Shown here in pieces: positions 25,873 through 35,546 of a DNA stretch of 64,000 bases. The DNA comes from Algoriphagus mannitolivorans DSM 15301 (lineage in GTDB: Bacteria; Bacteroidota; Bacteroidia; Cytophagales; Cyclobacteriaceae). The notes beneath the pieces are model-generated. The model saw nothing but the letters and a program-made list of their open reading frames with translations. It had not been told where the DNA came from and did no database searches. The stretch's first letter is position 1. Every line of letters begins with the position of its first letter. Position numbers and translations under genes: made by a program. The stretch spans positions 310,001 to 374,000 of the forward strand of contig NZ_AUBV01000001.1 of assembly GCF_000429425.1 (NCBI RefSeq), in the 5' to 3' direction.

Positions 25873-27372
25873 TTGAAAACCAATCTGATTCTCCAAATAA
25901 GTCGGGCTAGCGTAAATCATCTGGGAAAAACCACCTTTCAAAATCTAAGCTTTGCTTGGGAAGAAGGACAGCATTGGGCATTTACAGGAAATTCTGGGAG
26001 AGAATTAACCGCATTTTTAGAAACTATTCGAGGGACTACACACCTGCCGGAGGGAAAGATTTCGTTGGATTTTGCACAGGAATATGTGAGCCAAAAAACT
26101 TCCGAAGGTAAAGTTCACAGCTTCCGGGATTTGATTTCTTATGTCTCGCAGCAGTATAAATTCAAGAACAAATCCAACCTCCAAAACTTCTATTTCCAAC
26201 AGCGATTCAACAGCTCTGAATCCGAAGAAGCCGATACCGTCAAAGAATATATTCTGAACAATTCCCCCGAAATTTCAGGTCCATGGAATTTCGAAAAGGT
26301 CACAAAATTATTGCGCTTAGAACACCTCCTGGACTCCTCAATTTTGAAACTCTCCAATGGTGAAACTCGACGATTGGCGTTGGCTTTAGGGCTCATGAAG
26401 CAACCCAAAATCTACCTGATGGATCAACCCATGACTGGGCTGGATGTAGAAAGCCGGGAAGCATTTGGAGACTTTTTGAAGGCCATCATAGCGAGCGGAA
26501 TTCACGTATTGATTACGACCGGATCCCAAGAAATTCCGGATGGAATCACCCACGTAGCAAAGCTGGGAGGTGAAGGTATTTCTGAGATCTGGGAAAAGGA
26601 AAACTACCCCACTGACCACTTCTCCTCACTCCATTTACCTTGGAATCTTCCTTTATTGAAAACCTTGTTATCAGAGGAAAATATCATCGAAGAGGAAGTA
26701 ATTCGTCTGGACAAAGTCAGCATACGCTATGGTGAGAAAACCATTTTGAATGAAATCGACTGGACAGTAAGATCAGGTGAAAAATGGCAGCTCAAAGGAA
26801 AAAACGGATCTGGAAAATCTACCCTGATCAGCCTGTTGATTGGAGAAAATCCTCAAGCCTACTCCCAAAATTTTTGGCTTTTTGGACGGAAGCGAGGTAG
26901 CGGAGAAAGTATTTGGGAGCTTAAAAAGCCGATTGGCTTTGTGGCTCCGGAGTTGGTTAGGTATTTCCCCACGAACCAAACTGTATATAAAGTCATCGCC
27001 TCTGGCCTTTTCGACACCATGGGTTTGTATAAAAAACCCACTATTGACCAAGAGTCAGTAGTGGAAAAGTGGCTTTCAGTATTTCAGTTGGAGTCCTTTG
27101 CCCAAACTCCAATTCAAAGGATCCCTTTGGAACAACAGCGCTGGACTCTTCTAGGCAGAGCCCTAATCAAAAAACCCAAACTGCTAATTTTGGATGAGGC
27201 GTCTCAGGGGATGGATGAAATCCAGCGGGTAATTTTCAAAGATACCATCGAGAAAATCCTGTCTTTCTCAAACGTTACCCTAATCTACGTGAGTCATTAT
27301 TCCGAAGATATTCCTCCCTCAGTAGACCGAGTTTTCAGATTAGAACAGACTACTTTTTCTTTTTCAAGATAG
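25873..27372 (+). CDS. ModF/PhrA-like protein with two ABC ATPase domains
   Basis: A 499-residue soluble protein with two ABC ATPase halves and no membrane part. Half 1: the Walker A position reads GNSGRELTAF, lacking the usual GKS/T lysine, with signature LSNGETRR and Walker B YLMDQPMTGLD. Half 2: intact Walker A GKNGSGKST, degenerate signature (PLEQQRW) and Walker B LILDEASQGMD. One composite site combining the second Walker A with the first signature could still work, as in asymmetric ABC dimers. ModF-type proteins have been linked to molybdate uptake loci, but no mod genes are near. The start is TTG (no ATG until far inside). The 3' end overlaps the convergent DUF1801 gene by 23 nt. Confidence 0.82.
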   Translation: MKTNLILQISRASVNHLGKTTFQNLSFAWEEGQHWAFTGNSGRELTAFLETIRGTTHLPEGKISLDFAQEYVSQKTSEGKVHSFRDLISYVSQQYKFKNKSNLQNFYFQQRFNSSESEEADTVKEYILNNSPEISGPWNFEKVTKLLRLEHLLDSSILKLSNGETRRLALALGLMKQPKIYLMDQPMTGLDVESREAFGDFLKAIIASGIHVLITTGSQEIPDGITHVAKLGGEGISEIWEKENYPTDHFSSLHLPWNLPLLKTLLSEENIIEEEVIRLDKVSIRYGEKTILNEIDWTVRSGEKWQLKGKNGSGKSTLISLLIGENPQAYSQNFWLFGRKRGSGESIWELKKPIGFVAPELVRYFPTNQTVYKVIASGLFDTMGLYKKPTIDQESVVEKWLSVFQLESFAQTPIQRIPLEQQRWTLLGRALIKKPKLLILDEASQGMDEIQRVIFKDTIEKILSFSNVTLIYVSHYSEDIPPSVDRVFRLEQTTFSFSR

Positions 27373-27742
27373 CTCTGAATTTGGCTTCTTCCAGCCTAAA
27401 CTGAGCAATTTGAATAATCAATTCCTCTGGCAATGGCTCTTCATAGGGAAATTGGATCGCCCCTTTGGAGGTAACGTAAGGTTCAAGTTCTTTCTTAAAC
27501 TCCTCCACCCCGGAATTGGTGGGATAGAAGCCCAAATGATTCTTGGCTCCAGAGAAATAAACCAAAACTTCCGAGGTCTTATAGGCCGGCATATGGTAAC
27601 TGACCAATTCTTTTGCCTCAGGCAAAGCCTTTTTTAAAATGGCTCTCATTTGATCCAGTTTCCCTCTTTTGGGTTCTTCATACCAGCTTAAATACTGCTC
27701 AACAGATTCGGGTTTAGGGTTCATCATTGGGTCCGAGGTCAA
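27350..27742 (-). CDS. DUF1801 / YdhG-like protein
   Basis: A 130-residue small protein of the DUF1801 fold: PESVEQYLSWYEEPKRGKLDQM, KELVSYHMPAYK, VYFSGAKNHLGFYP, and a C-terminal KGAIQFPYEEPLPEELI. Members are called iron chaperone-like (YdhG/YdeI, frataxin-like fold), but the function is poorly established. The start could also be at the second or third Met (MNPKPE). Tail-to-tail overlap of 23 nt with the ABC protein gene. Confidence 0.85.
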   Translation of the reverse strand: MTSDPMMNPKPESVEQYLSWYEEPKRGKLDQMRAILKKALPEAKELVSYHMPAYKTSEVLVYFSGAKNHLGFYPTNSGVEEFKKELEPYVTSKGAIQFPYEEPLPEELIIQIAQFRLEEAKFRAILKKKK

Positions 27743-27865
27743 GATTCTAATTTCCGAAATTTGACCAATGTTCGATTATTCAAAGTAGAAAATTTTAAAA
27801 TTTTGGATAAATGGAAAGGCATAAAACTGAGGATTCCTTAGCTTTTTACTCCAAACCAAAAATCC

Positions 27866-29122
27866 ATGAATCCACGTCGTTCTTTTCTCCAAAAATTAGG
27901 ATTGAGCATAGCCTTGCCTAGTATTTTGGGGATGAAAATAAAATCCAAGCCTCCAAATTTCGATTTTTCCCTCCCGGATCCGGAATTTTGGTTCCAGGTC
28001 AGAGAAACTTTTCCCTTGACCAAAAACCGAGTGTATTTCAACAATGGCACGTTTGGACCAGCTCCATTTCCAGTATTGGAAAAAGTTGAAGCCATCAATC
28101 AATTGGTCAGTACCACTGGAGAGTATGGAAATACTGATCAGGAAAGGATTGCAATTGCGGAATTTTTAAACTGTCAAACCGAGGAATTAAGTCTTACTCA
28201 CAACACCACAGAGGGGATTAACATCATGGCTTGGGGCCTTCCGTTGAAAGCAGGAGATGAGGTTATTCTCACAACTCACGACCACGCCGGCAATGCCTTG
28301 CCCTGGCTCAACAGAGCCAAATTGGACGGAATTATTTTGAAAGCTTTCAGCCCTGCAAACACCCAAGAAGAGAATCTAGACCTCGTGAAATCCCTTTGTG
28401 GTCCGAGGACCAAGGTCATCGCAATTCCCCATATCACCTGTACAACCGGATTGGTATTTCCAATCCGGGAAATATCAGATTATGCCAGAAGTAAAGGGAT
28501 TTATACAGCCATTGACGGTGCACATGGTGCGGGTACTTTTAACCTAAACCTTCATGAACTCGGATGTGATTTCTACGCGGGTTGCTTTCATAAATGGCTT
28601 TTAGGCCCTAGCGGGACAGGCTTTTTATATGTGAAAAAAGAAAAATTGAACGAGCTTCAAGCCTTACAGATCGGTGGGTATTCAGATCTTGGATGGGATA
28701 TGCTGAGTTCTCCTCCGATTTTGAAAGGATATGTGGATACAGCCCATCGGTTTGATTATGGCACCCAAAGCAAGTCCTTGTATGCAGGAGTGAAAGCCGC
28801 AGCGGACTTCCACACTGCAATTGGAAAGCAAAAAGTTGAAGATCGGTTAAGAACTTTGAATCAAAGACTTTATGAACAGATGAAGGATCTAGGAACCTCA
28901 TTTGAAATTCTCAGTCCAGAAGAACCTCAATCCAGACTTCCAATGATTACTTTTCGGTCCCCTTCTATTCCTGCCGAGGAGTTAAACCGAAAAATTTCCA
29001 AAAATGGATTTCGAGTTCGGCAAATCCACGAAGCTGGATTGAATGCTATTCGGGTGTCAACGCATATCTATAATTCTGAGGAAGAAATTGATCAATTTGT
29101 TCAACTTCTTCAGAAATTATGA
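27866..29122 (+). CDS. Tat-exported class-V aminotransferase-fold PLP enzyme
   Basis: A 418-residue protein with a twin-arginine start (NPRRSFLQKLGLSIALP), so probably folded with its PLP in the cytosol and exported. The body is class V: TTEGINIMAWGL, DGAHGAGTFNL with the PLP-binding Asp, and the Schiff-base Lys in CFHKWLLGPSGTGFLY. C-terminal RVSTHIYNSEEEIDQF closes the fold. It resembles isopenicillin-N-epimerase-like and cysteine desulfurase-like enzymes of unknown substrate. The length is normal. The MazG-like gene follows 30 nt later. Confidence 0.85.
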   Translation: MNPRRSFLQKLGLSIALPSILGMKIKSKPPNFDFSLPDPEFWFQVRETFPLTKNRVYFNNGTFGPAPFPVLEKVEAINQLVSTTGEYGNTDQERIAIAEFLNCQTEELSLTHNTTEGINIMAWGLPLKAGDEVILTTHDHAGNALPWLNRAKLDGIILKAFSPANTQEENLDLVKSLCGPRTKVIAIPHITCTTGLVFPIREISDYARSKGIYTAIDGAHGAGTFNLNLHELGCDFYAGCFHKWLLGPSGTGFLYVKKEKLNELQALQIGGYSDLGWDMLSSPPILKGYVDTAHRFDYGTQSKSLYAGVKAAADFHTAIGKQKVEDRLRTLNQRLYEQMKDLGTSFEILSPEEPQSRLPMITFRSPSIPAEELNRKISKNGFRVRQIHEAGLNAIRVSTHIYNSEEEIDQFVQLLQKL

Positions 29123-29152
29123 AGTTAACCTACCGTCCAATAAATACCAGAA

Positions 29153-29500
29153 ATGAATAAGGATATAAAGGAAATTACCATTTCAGAGGCTCAGAATCTT
29201 GTAGATCAATGGATCAAAACAGTGGGGGTTCGGTATTTCAACGAGCTAACCAATATGACCATCCTGATGGAAGAGGTCGGGGAACTTGCCCGCATTATGT
29301 CCAGAACCTATGGAGAACAATCCTTTAAAGAATCGGATAAGGGTAAGGATTTGGGAGATGAAATGGCAGATGTATTATGGGTTTTGATCTGTTTGGCCAA
29401 TCAAACGGGAGTCGATCTGACTCAAGCTCTCCAAAAGAACTTCGAGAAAAAAAATATCCGAGATGCTAACAGGCATCAGGACAATGAAAAATTACGCTAA
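29153..29500 (+). CDS. MazG-like nucleotide pyrophosphohydrolase
   Basis: A 115-residue all-alpha NTP-PPase. The metal-binding motif is EEVGELARI at about 42-50, paired with GDEMADVLW at about 65-73 (the ExxE-12-28-ExxD pattern). It should hydrolyse NTPs or dNTPs to NMP and pyrophosphate, a house-cleaning role. Single-domain size is typical for Bacteroidota MazG-like proteins. Confidence 0.85.
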   Translation: MNKDIKEITISEAQNLVDQWIKTVGVRYFNELTNMTILMEEVGELARIMSRTYGEQSFKESDKGKDLGDEMADVLWVLICLANQTGVDLTQALQKNFEKKNIRDANRHQDNEKLR

Positions 29501-29555
29501 GGAGGTAAAGCCTCTTTAGTCATCGGAAATAGAGGTTCACTTCGTATTTTTTGAT

Positions 29556-30653
29556 ATGCAAAAGTCAACCTCTTTCCTGCTCTTCATTTTTATTTTTTCA
29601 AATGCCCTGACTAACCCGGTATTTTCTCAAATGGCGGAAAGGAAAATGGATAAAGAAATGACTTTTGCCGTTCTCCCTGTGGTTTACTTTACTCCTGAGA
29701 CAAAATGGGTATTTGGAGTTGGGGGAGTCAGCACATTTAACCTGGATAGCATATCTACCACTTATGAGAGTCAGCTAACAGCGGGACTTGCCTACTCACT
29801 CAGAAATCAGTTTTTAAGCTACGTCAGTGGGAGAATTTTTTCGCCTAAGAATCGGTCTTTATGGTATGGGGAAATGGGATGGTACGACTATGTATTTTTT
29901 TATTTCGGACAGGGAATGAATGTCAATCAGGACTCGGAAGAAATTTACTCTGCCAAATTCCCTCGACTTAGATTCAACTATGTCCGAAACATTGGAAAAA
30001 ACTGGTTTTTAGGAGGAGGGTTTCGTTTTGACGGCATGAATATTTTTGAGCTTCAGGAAGACGGGGCCTTGGCTAATGGAGAAATTATCGGAAGTCAAGG
30101 CGGGAGAAATTCCGGTTTGGGACCTTTGATTCTCCATGACTCCCGAAACAACCAACTCTACCCTGAAAGTGGAGTCTATTTTGAAGCCGGGCTTCAAGCA
30201 TTTGGGGGGATTTTTGGAGGGGAGTTTTCTTACGTTCGAGCCATTTCTGACTTTAGAAAAATACTCCCTCTTGGAAAAAATCAAGTATTCGCAGCACAAG
30301 CATTTTCTGAAATCACTTTTGGAGATGTTCCCTTTTTCGCCCTGCCAATGTTAGGCGGAAACAAGCTCCTCAGAGGTTTATTTGAAGGCAAATACCGGGA
30401 AAAGAATCTTTTCGCATTGCAGGCTGAATACCGCTACAAATTTCTTCCTAGGTGGGGAATTGTAGCGTTTGGTGGAACCGGAAACGCTTTTTCAAGTGAA
30501 AACCCTCTTCATTTCAACCTCACCAAGATCACCTATGGCGTAGGAGGAAGATTTCAATTGAATCAAGAAAAAAAGCTCAACCTGAGACTGGATCTTGCCC
30601 ATTCGCCCGGCGAGCCTTTTCAATTCTATTTTACATTTGGGGAAGCTTTCTGA
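29556..30653 (+). CDS. BamA/TamA-family outer-membrane beta-barrel protein
   Basis: A 365-residue protein with a signal peptide (hydrophobic 6-20, cleavage near NPVFSQ). The mature part is a barrel with alternating aromatic strands and Gly-rich turns: WVFGVGG, GPLILHDSRNN (a surface-antigen Omp85 motif), GGNKLLRGLFEGKYRE, and a final LAHSPGEPFQFYFTFGEAF ending in Phe. No POTRA domains precede it, so it is a barrel-only member, perhaps a porin-like or lipid-related channel rather than an assembly machine. Confidence 0.8.
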   Translation: MQKSTSFLLFIFIFSNALTNPVFSQMAERKMDKEMTFAVLPVVYFTPETKWVFGVGGVSTFNLDSISTTYESQLTAGLAYSLRNQFLSYVSGRIFSPKNRSLWYGEMGWYDYVFFYFGQGMNVNQDSEEIYSAKFPRLRFNYVRNIGKNWFLGGGFRFDGMNIFELQEDGALANGEIIGSQGGRNSGLGPLILHDSRNNQLYPESGVYFEAGLQAFGGIFGGEFSYVRAISDFRKILPLGKNQVFAAQAFSEITFGDVPFFALPMLGGNKLLRGLFEGKYREKNLFALQAEYRYKFLPRWGIVAFGGTGNAFSSENPLHFNLTKITYGVGGRFQLNQEKKLNLRLDLAHSPGEPFQFYFTFGEAF

Positions 30654-30679
30654 TCCTAAAAAAAGCACTCCCCTTTGAT

Positions 30680-32233
30680 TTATTTTGAACCGGAGGATTT
30701 AATCCATCTCACACTTAAATCAGGTTCAGACATATCTTTATCCAAGGGAAACATCGGTCGATTGATTCGCTTGTAGCCTAGTCTCTCCAAATCTTGATCC
30801 ACTCCTCCAGGAGTCAAAGCCATCACCCAATCCCCGCGCAAGTCGTAGAGTTCGGGCACCAAATATCCAATCTTGACGACCACAATATCAGATTTTCGCG
30901 GGCTTAGTCCGAGGTCTGTAAAGTCCTTTTCATGGTGATAGGGCTTCCGGCGTTTGGTGACGATTACATTTACAGAGCCTACCTTGACTACCACTTCCAC
31001 GTCAGCATCTTTGTCTCCCTCCTTGATGGCAGCTACAGTTCCTTTCAGCAAAATCGGCGGTGCAAATCGATCGTCCACCATCGCACCCACTTTTCCCTGA
31101 ACAGGATTCCCGACTCCGGCCTTCAATGCATTTTCAATCAATTCTGGCCCTGGAATTGAAGCATAAATCAGCTCGGGTCCATTCTCGCTTTTAAACTCAG
31201 GTCTCTTCAGTATCTCATTCAAGGTCCAAGTGACATCTCCTGCACCACCTGCTGTGGGATTATCTCCCATATCAGAGATTACGAATGGCTTTTTCTCACT
31301 TTTTAAGGCCATTTCCAAGCTTTCATCCAAGTAAGCCACAGGCGCTACGAATTCAAACTGATTGCGGACGTCCCAAAATCTTTTTGCCAAATATTCAGCA
31401 CTCTCTTTTACCTGCTTTTCGTCATCTCCGGTGACCATCACTACCGCATGATTCCGGGGTTCATCGGCCCAGGCATACCCAATCCAGATTGCTGCGTCAA
31501 TCACACCATCTTTTTGGGTCTCCGGATCTACTTTAGCATAAAGCGATTTTCCGGGGTCAATTCGAGTACTGGTTTTTTCTCCCGGCAAAAGGATCGGAAC
31601 CGGGATCCATGCCTTGAATTTGGGCTTACCCTTCCCGCTTTCCAATCGTTCCAAAAGATTGTCCACTGCTCTTTTTTTCGACTCCAAAGCATCTTCGTGA
31701 GGAGCCATTCTATAGCAAGTGATCAAATCAGAGTTTTCGGCAAGTCGTGGAGAAACATTCCCGTGCAAATCCATGGAGGTTGAGATTAAGGTTTCAGGCC
31801 CGACAACTTCTCTTACTTTGATAATGAAATCCCCTTCCGGATCATCCAATCCCTCCACACTCATTGCCCCGTGAATGTCAAAAAATAGCCCATCATAAGG
31901 CAAGTTTTGCTTGAGCATTTCCAGCGTGACGCCCACAAGTGAATCATAGGCTTCTCGGGTCACCATTCCTCCCGGAATTGCATGGCCTCTCAAAGTCGGG
32001 AACCATTCTGCGCGCTTTCGATTCGCAGAATCAGGCTCCATGAAGGGATAATAGGAAAAAATTTCCTCCCCCGTCCGCACCCGAAAAGCCTGAGCAGTGG
32101 ATCTGGCAGGTGAAAATGTACTGGATTCTATCGCTAATCCGGCAATGGCAATCCTAGGTAAGGGAGTGGAATCTTCCTTGTTTGTACATGAAAAAAAGGA
32201 AATCAATCCGAGCAGCAACAAATATCTTCTCAT
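30680..32233 (-). CDS. M81-family (MlrC-like) metallopeptidase, lipoprotein
   Basis: A 517-residue protein with a lipoprotein signal (LISFFSC, Cys about 16). Family marks: AIAGLAIESSTFSP, FDIHGAMSVEGLDDPEGDF with metal ligands, STSMDLHGN, APHEDA, and DMGDNPTAGGAGD opening the C-terminal domain. MlrC hydrolyses the linear tetrapeptide of microcystin in sphingomonads; related proteins in other bacteria have unknown peptide substrates. Lipid anchoring puts it in the envelope. Convergent with the barrel gene, 26 nt apart. Confidence 0.82.
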   Translation of the reverse strand: MRRYLLLLGLISFFSCTNKEDSTPLPRIAIAGLAIESSTFSPARSTAQAFRVRTGEEIFSYYPFMEPDSANRKRAEWFPTLRGHAIPGGMVTREAYDSLVGVTLEMLKQNLPYDGLFFDIHGAMSVEGLDDPEGDFIIKVREVVGPETLISTSMDLHGNVSPRLAENSDLITCYRMAPHEDALESKKRAVDNLLERLESGKGKPKFKAWIPVPILLPGEKTSTRIDPGKSLYAKVDPETQKDGVIDAAIWIGYAWADEPRNHAVVMVTGDDEKQVKESAEYLAKRFWDVRNQFEFVAPVAYLDESLEMALKSEKKPFVISDMGDNPTAGGAGDVTWTLNEILKRPEFKSENGPELIYASIPGPELIENALKAGVGNPVQGKVGAMVDDRFAPPILLKGTVAAIKEGDKDADVEVVVKVGSVNVIVTKRRKPYHHEKDFTDLGLSPRKSDIVVVKIGYLVPELYDLRGDWVMALTPGGVDQDLERLGYKRINRPMFPLDKDMSEPDLSVRWIKSSGSK

Positions 32234-32373
32234 CCTAATTGGCTGGTAAGGTGGTTTTCAAAATAATTTCCAATGAAGTTAGAAAACTCTCCACCTATCC
32301 TGCGGAAAATTTGAAAAAGGGTTCTGAAAATGTGTTGAAAGGAATCGATCGCCTCCAAACTCCAAAATGAGGT

Positions 32374-32438
32374 CAAAAAAACCGGATTTTGATTTCCCAA
32401 CAAAAGTCAAACGCTTATTTGGGCTTATCAAAATCCGG
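32374..32438 (-). terminator. Terminator downstream of the DUF465 gene
   Basis: CCGGATTTTGAT (32382-32393) and ATCAAAATCCGG (32427-32438) form a perfect 12-bp stem. The nested CCCAA/TTGGG pair (32396-32400, 32419-32423) adds an inner stem. On the minus strand the stem is followed by a T run (A run at 32375-32381). Confidence 0.8.
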
Positions 32439-32446
32439 ATTTAGTG

Positions 32447-32683
32447 TTAATTCTCTTTCAGAAACTTATAAATCTCATCCTTCAGATGAAGCCTCTTAAT
32501 TCGAAGCTGGTTAGCTGTCTCATCAGAAGCAGGCTCTGAATCAGACTCGATTCGATAAATTTCATGGTCTAGTGCGTCATAGGCTTCAAAAAGGTTTTTA
32601 AAATGCTCATTATCCACTTTCATTTCGAGGATTTTTCCTTCGAATTCTGGAAATTCTTCTGTTAGGGGATGCTTCTTAATCAT
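32447..32683 (-). CDS. DUF465/YdcH-family small coiled protein
   Basis: 78 residues from the ATG at 32683 (MIKKHPLTEEFPEF), which matches the usual start of the family; an upstream ATG at 32710 would add 9 unusual residues. A single long helical hairpin rich in charged residues (HFKNLFEAYDALDHEIYRIE, RLHLKDEIYKFLKE). Function unknown in all members. Single-gene unit with a strong terminator behind it. Confidence 0.82.
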   Translation of the reverse strand: MIKKHPLTEEFPEFEGKILEMKVDNEHFKNLFEAYDALDHEIYRIESDSEPASDETANQLRIKRLHLKDEIYKFLKEN

Positions 32684-32747
32684 ATTTATCGGGTTTTGAT
32701 CTTTGAACAATACTATCCCAAAAAACCCGAAATAATCATGACAAAGG

Positions 32748-33221
32748 TCACTCTATGGAAGGATTTAAATTAGGTACCTCCAGATAATGAAATGAATCAA
32801 GGATTCTCCAGCCTAATAATCTCCAAGTGATGAACCCTTCGAGAATCTTTTGATCTCCGAATTCAGAAATCCTAACATGGTGCCAATCAATTCCAGCCAC
32901 CAATCCGCTCATGATTGAACTACTTTCTTCCTGAAGAATTTCCCCAGTCTCAGGATCTCTGACCAAATTCAAAAAAAGTGAGTTTGTCCAATTGTATTTA
33001 ATTTTGATCGTTTCCATTTTTCCATAGACTAGTTTGATATCTTCCTTTTTAGGCTTGGATCTCATGAAAAATCCTCCAAAGCCTACTACCAAAACCAGCA
33101 CGACGAAACTTCGATTATATCCTTCCAAAAATTTCCTGCCCCGAAAGAGTAAAGCCATTAGGAAGAAAAAGAAAGCCAACATTAAAAAAAGGTTTAAAAC
33201 TCCCCAAAGAATTAGAATCAT
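32748..33221 (-). CDS. Hypothetical membrane protein
   Basis: 157 residues. Two hydrophobic helices at about 3-26 and 38-54 separated by a short basic loop (RGRKFLEGYNR), then about 100 soluble residues with no motif I can name. Probably inserted in the inner membrane with both ends on the same side. It lies upstream of the DUF465 gene on the same strand with 64 nt between them. Confidence 0.6.
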   Translation of the reverse strand: MILILWGVLNLFLMLAFFFFLMALLFRGRKFLEGYNRSFVVLVLVVGFGGFFMRSKPKKEDIKLVYGKMETIKIKYNWTNSLFLNLVRDPETGEILQEESSSIMSGLVAGIDWHHVRISEFGDQKILEGFITWRLLGWRILDSFHYLEVPNLNPSIE

Positions 33222-33277
33222 AGCTTTAAGATCAACTCTTAAAACTATAAAATTATTCGGTACAAAAAATCAAATTC

Positions 33278-33985
33278 CTAGGCGCCAACCAAAAATCCCA
33301 CATTATCCACTTTGACCACCAGATCATACAGATCAAGAGTTAAGCAAAAATCAATGTCTGCTTCAATTCCATGATTCTGGAGTCGTTTGGCATGAGAGGC
33401 CTGAGAAAGGTATTTCTTCAGCTGATGACCTTCTTTCTCAAAGAGTGACTTCATGGCCAAGGCCCCATCCTCTTCAGCAGCATGAGTGGATTCCAGGGAT
33501 TTGACCAGAGCACCAGCGAATAGGGAATCTTCCAAATTAAAGCGTCCCTTCCATCCCGCGCAATGAATCAATACATCCTTTTTCTGGGCTTGAATGTAAG
33601 AAACAGTAGCTTGAAGATTGGGAAAAGCACCGATTAGGATTTCTGCTGCTCCTTTGGATTTGTCAATGGCTTGTGTGCCATTCGTGGTCGTCATAGCCAG
33701 TTGAATACCCTCAAAGGCATTGTCCAAAAAAGCGACGGGGGAATTTCCCAGTTCAAAACCAGGAGCGGTATGCCCATTCCTCTCTCCGGCTATTTTATAG
33801 CCTTGATCCTGCATCTTGCGGCAAGATTCTAGATCTGCAAAAGGAAGAATTCTTTGGACTCCATTGGCCAAGGCAGCAACCATCGTAGAAGTAGCCCGAA
33901 AAATATCGACTACTACTACGATTTTGTCATCTAACTCATGGTGCTGGATAAGATCCGGACTAAAACAGATTTCGATTTGCTGCAT
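33278..33985 (-). CDS. comB: 2-phosphosulfolactate phosphatase (ComB family)
   Basis: A 235-residue ComB-fold protein: VVVVDIFRATSTMVAALANG, GERNGHTAPGFELGNSPVAF, and AMTTTNGTQAI are the family blocks. In methanogens ComB removes phosphate from 2-phospho-3-sulfolactate in coenzyme M synthesis. In Bacteroidota the family is widespread although coenzyme M is not made, so the real substrate may be sulfolactate metabolism for sulfonolipids or something else. The start ATG shares one base with the gcvT stop (TAATG), so it is coupled to gcvT. Confidence 0.82.
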   Translation of the reverse strand: MQQIEICFSPDLIQHHELDDKIVVVVDIFRATSTMVAALANGVQRILPFADLESCRKMQDQGYKIAGERNGHTAPGFELGNSPVAFLDNAFEGIQLAMTTTNGTQAIDKSKGAAEILIGAFPNLQATVSYIQAQKKDVLIHCAGWKGRFNLEDSLFAGALVKSLESTHAAEEDGALAMKSLFEKEGHQLKKYLSQASHAKRLQNHGIEADIDFCLTLDLYDLVVKVDNVGFLVGA

Positions 33986-35079
33986 TAAGCTTTAAAAAGA
34001 GGGAGTTTTTCGACCTGAGCTTTCAGGTTTTTATTTCTTACTTGGATAAAAATCTCCGTTCCAGGTTTGCTGAATTCAGTTTTGACATAACCCAAACCGA
34101 TTCCCACACCCATACTTGGAGACTGCGTCCCGGAAGTCACTTCACCGATCACCTCTCCCGATGCATCTACAATTGGATAGTGCCCTCTAGGAATTCCTCG
34201 TTCCTGCATCACAAAACCCACCAATTTTCTTTCTACTCCAGCTTCTTTTTGGGCTTTTAGGGACTCAGAATTGATGAAGTCTTTGGTAAACTTGGTAATC
34301 CAACCCAGACCCGCTTCTATAGGGGAAGTCGTGTCAGTGATATCATTTCCATAAAGACAATAGCCCATTTCCAATCTCAAGGTATCTCTTGCACCTAGCC
34401 CGATTGGTTTGATGTCAAAGTCTTTTCCGGCTTCGAAAATTGCCTTCCAGACCTTTTCAGCATCTTCATTTTTCACATAGATCTCAAATCCACCCGCACC
34501 CGTGTAGCCTGTACCTGAGATGATGACGTCTTGGACTCCTGCAAATTCCCCAACAGTGAAGTGATAGAATTTGACCTCGGAAAGATTCACAGGTGTCAAA
34601 GATTGAACTGCTTCAATGGCTTTTGGTCCCTGAACCGCAAAAAGTGAATATTGGTCAGAAACATTGGTAAGTTGGGCTCCCATGGTATTATGCCGGTTTA
34701 CCCAAGCCCAGTCTTTATCGATATTGGAAGCATTGACCACCAACATGTATTTCTCATCCGAAAACTTGTAAACGATCAAGTCATCCACAATTCCTCCGGT
34801 TTCATTTGGAAAGCAAGAGTACTGAGCCTGACCCACTACCAATTTGGATGCATCATTTGAGGTTACCTTTTGAATCAAGTTTAAGGCCTCTGGACCTTCC
34901 ACCAAAAATTCCCCCATATGGGACACATCAAACACCCCAACACCGTTTCTCACGCAAAGGTGTTCCTCATTGTCCGAGCTGTAACGTACAGGCATGTTAA
35001 AGCCCGCAAAAGGGACCATTTTTCCTCCAAGAGCTACGTGAAGGTCGTTTAGGGCTATTTTTTTGACTTGTTCTTCCAT
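33985..35079 (-). CDS. gcvT: Glycine cleavage system T protein (aminomethyltransferase)
   Basis: A 364-residue GcvT. Blocks: [43 protein letters not shown] (usually GYTGE), [21 protein letters not shown], and GLGWITKF. It transfers the aminomethyl carbon from lipoyl-H protein to tetrahydrofolate. No gcvH, gcvP or glycine riboswitch is nearby; Bacteroidota commonly scatter these genes. comB follows without a gap. Confidence 0.93.
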   Translation of the reverse strand: MEEQVKKIALNDLHVALGGKMVPFAGFNMPVRYSSDNEEHLCVRNGVGVFDVSHMGEFLVEGPEALNLIQKVTSNDASKLVVGQAQYSCFPNETGGIVDDLIVYKFSDEKYMLVVNASNIDKDWAWVNRHNTMGAQLTNVSDQYSLFAVQGPKAIEAVQSLTPVNLSEVKFYHFTVGEFAGVQDVIISGTGYTGAGGFEIYVKNEDAEKVWKAIFEAGKDFDIKPIGLGARDTLRLEMGYCLYGNDITDTTSPIEAGLGWITKFTKDFINSESLKAQKEAGVERKLVGFVMQERGIPRGHYPIVDASGEVIGEVTSGTQSPSMGVGIGLGYVKTEFSKPGTEIFIQVRNKNLKAQVEKLPLFKA

Positions 35080-35168
35080 ATTTGGGTCTTTTTTATCGTG
35101 GGCAAAGGTAAGAATTGAAGGGTAAAATGGGCGGGTACTTTCCAGTTTTTTCCGGGGCTAGGAAATGA

Positions 35169-35196
35169 AAAAAGCAACCACGAAGAGTTGCTTTTT
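35169..35196 (-). terminator. Terminator between iscA-type gene and gcvT
   Basis: AAAAAGCAAC (35169-35178) pairs with GTTGCTTTTT (35187-35196) around an 8-nt loop. T runs follow the stem on either strand; in context it ends the minus-strand Fe-S carrier transcript. Confidence 0.8.
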
Positions 35197-35219
35197 GTTG
35201 AGTTCGGAAAATGATTTTT

Positions 35220-35546
35220 TTACACTGAGAAACTTTCCCCACATCCGCAGGTCCTGCTGGCGTTGGGATTGACAAACTGGAATCCTTTACCGTTCAGTCC
35301 ATCTGAAAACTCTAGGGTAGTTCCGGCAAGGTATAGTAAACTTTTGCGATCGACGATGATCTTGACACCTTTGTCTTCAAAAACATGGTCCGTATCGATA
35401 ATTTGATCATCAAAACCCAAATCATACATCAATCCGGAACAGCCGCCTCCTTTTACAGAAACTCGAATATTTTCATTTTCTGTTCGGCCCTCTTCTCTTT
35501 TCAATTCAAGAATTCGGTCTTTAGCCTTGTCTGAAACGATGATCAT
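35220..35546 (-). CDS. A-type Fe-S carrier (IscA/SufA/ErpA family)
   Basis: A 108-residue HesB/IscA protein. All three conserved Cys are there: one in VKGGGCSGLMY and two in the C-terminal SRTCGCGESFSV. It binds and hands over Fe-S clusters or iron. It is a stand-alone gene with its own terminator, divergent from the epimerase gene. Compare the second A-type protein at 41813, which lacks the C-terminal pair. Confidence 0.9.
   Translation of the reverse strand: MIIVSDKAKDRILELKREEGRTENENIRVSVKGGGCSGLMYDLGFDDQIIDTDHVFEDKGVKIIVDRKSLLYLAGTTLEFSDGLNGKGFQFVNPNASRTCGCGESFSV

Noticed and set aside
35080-35219. Glycine riboswitch upstream of gcvT
   Set aside because: The 140-nt gap holds only a terminator for the gene before; no riboswitch-like core was seen.
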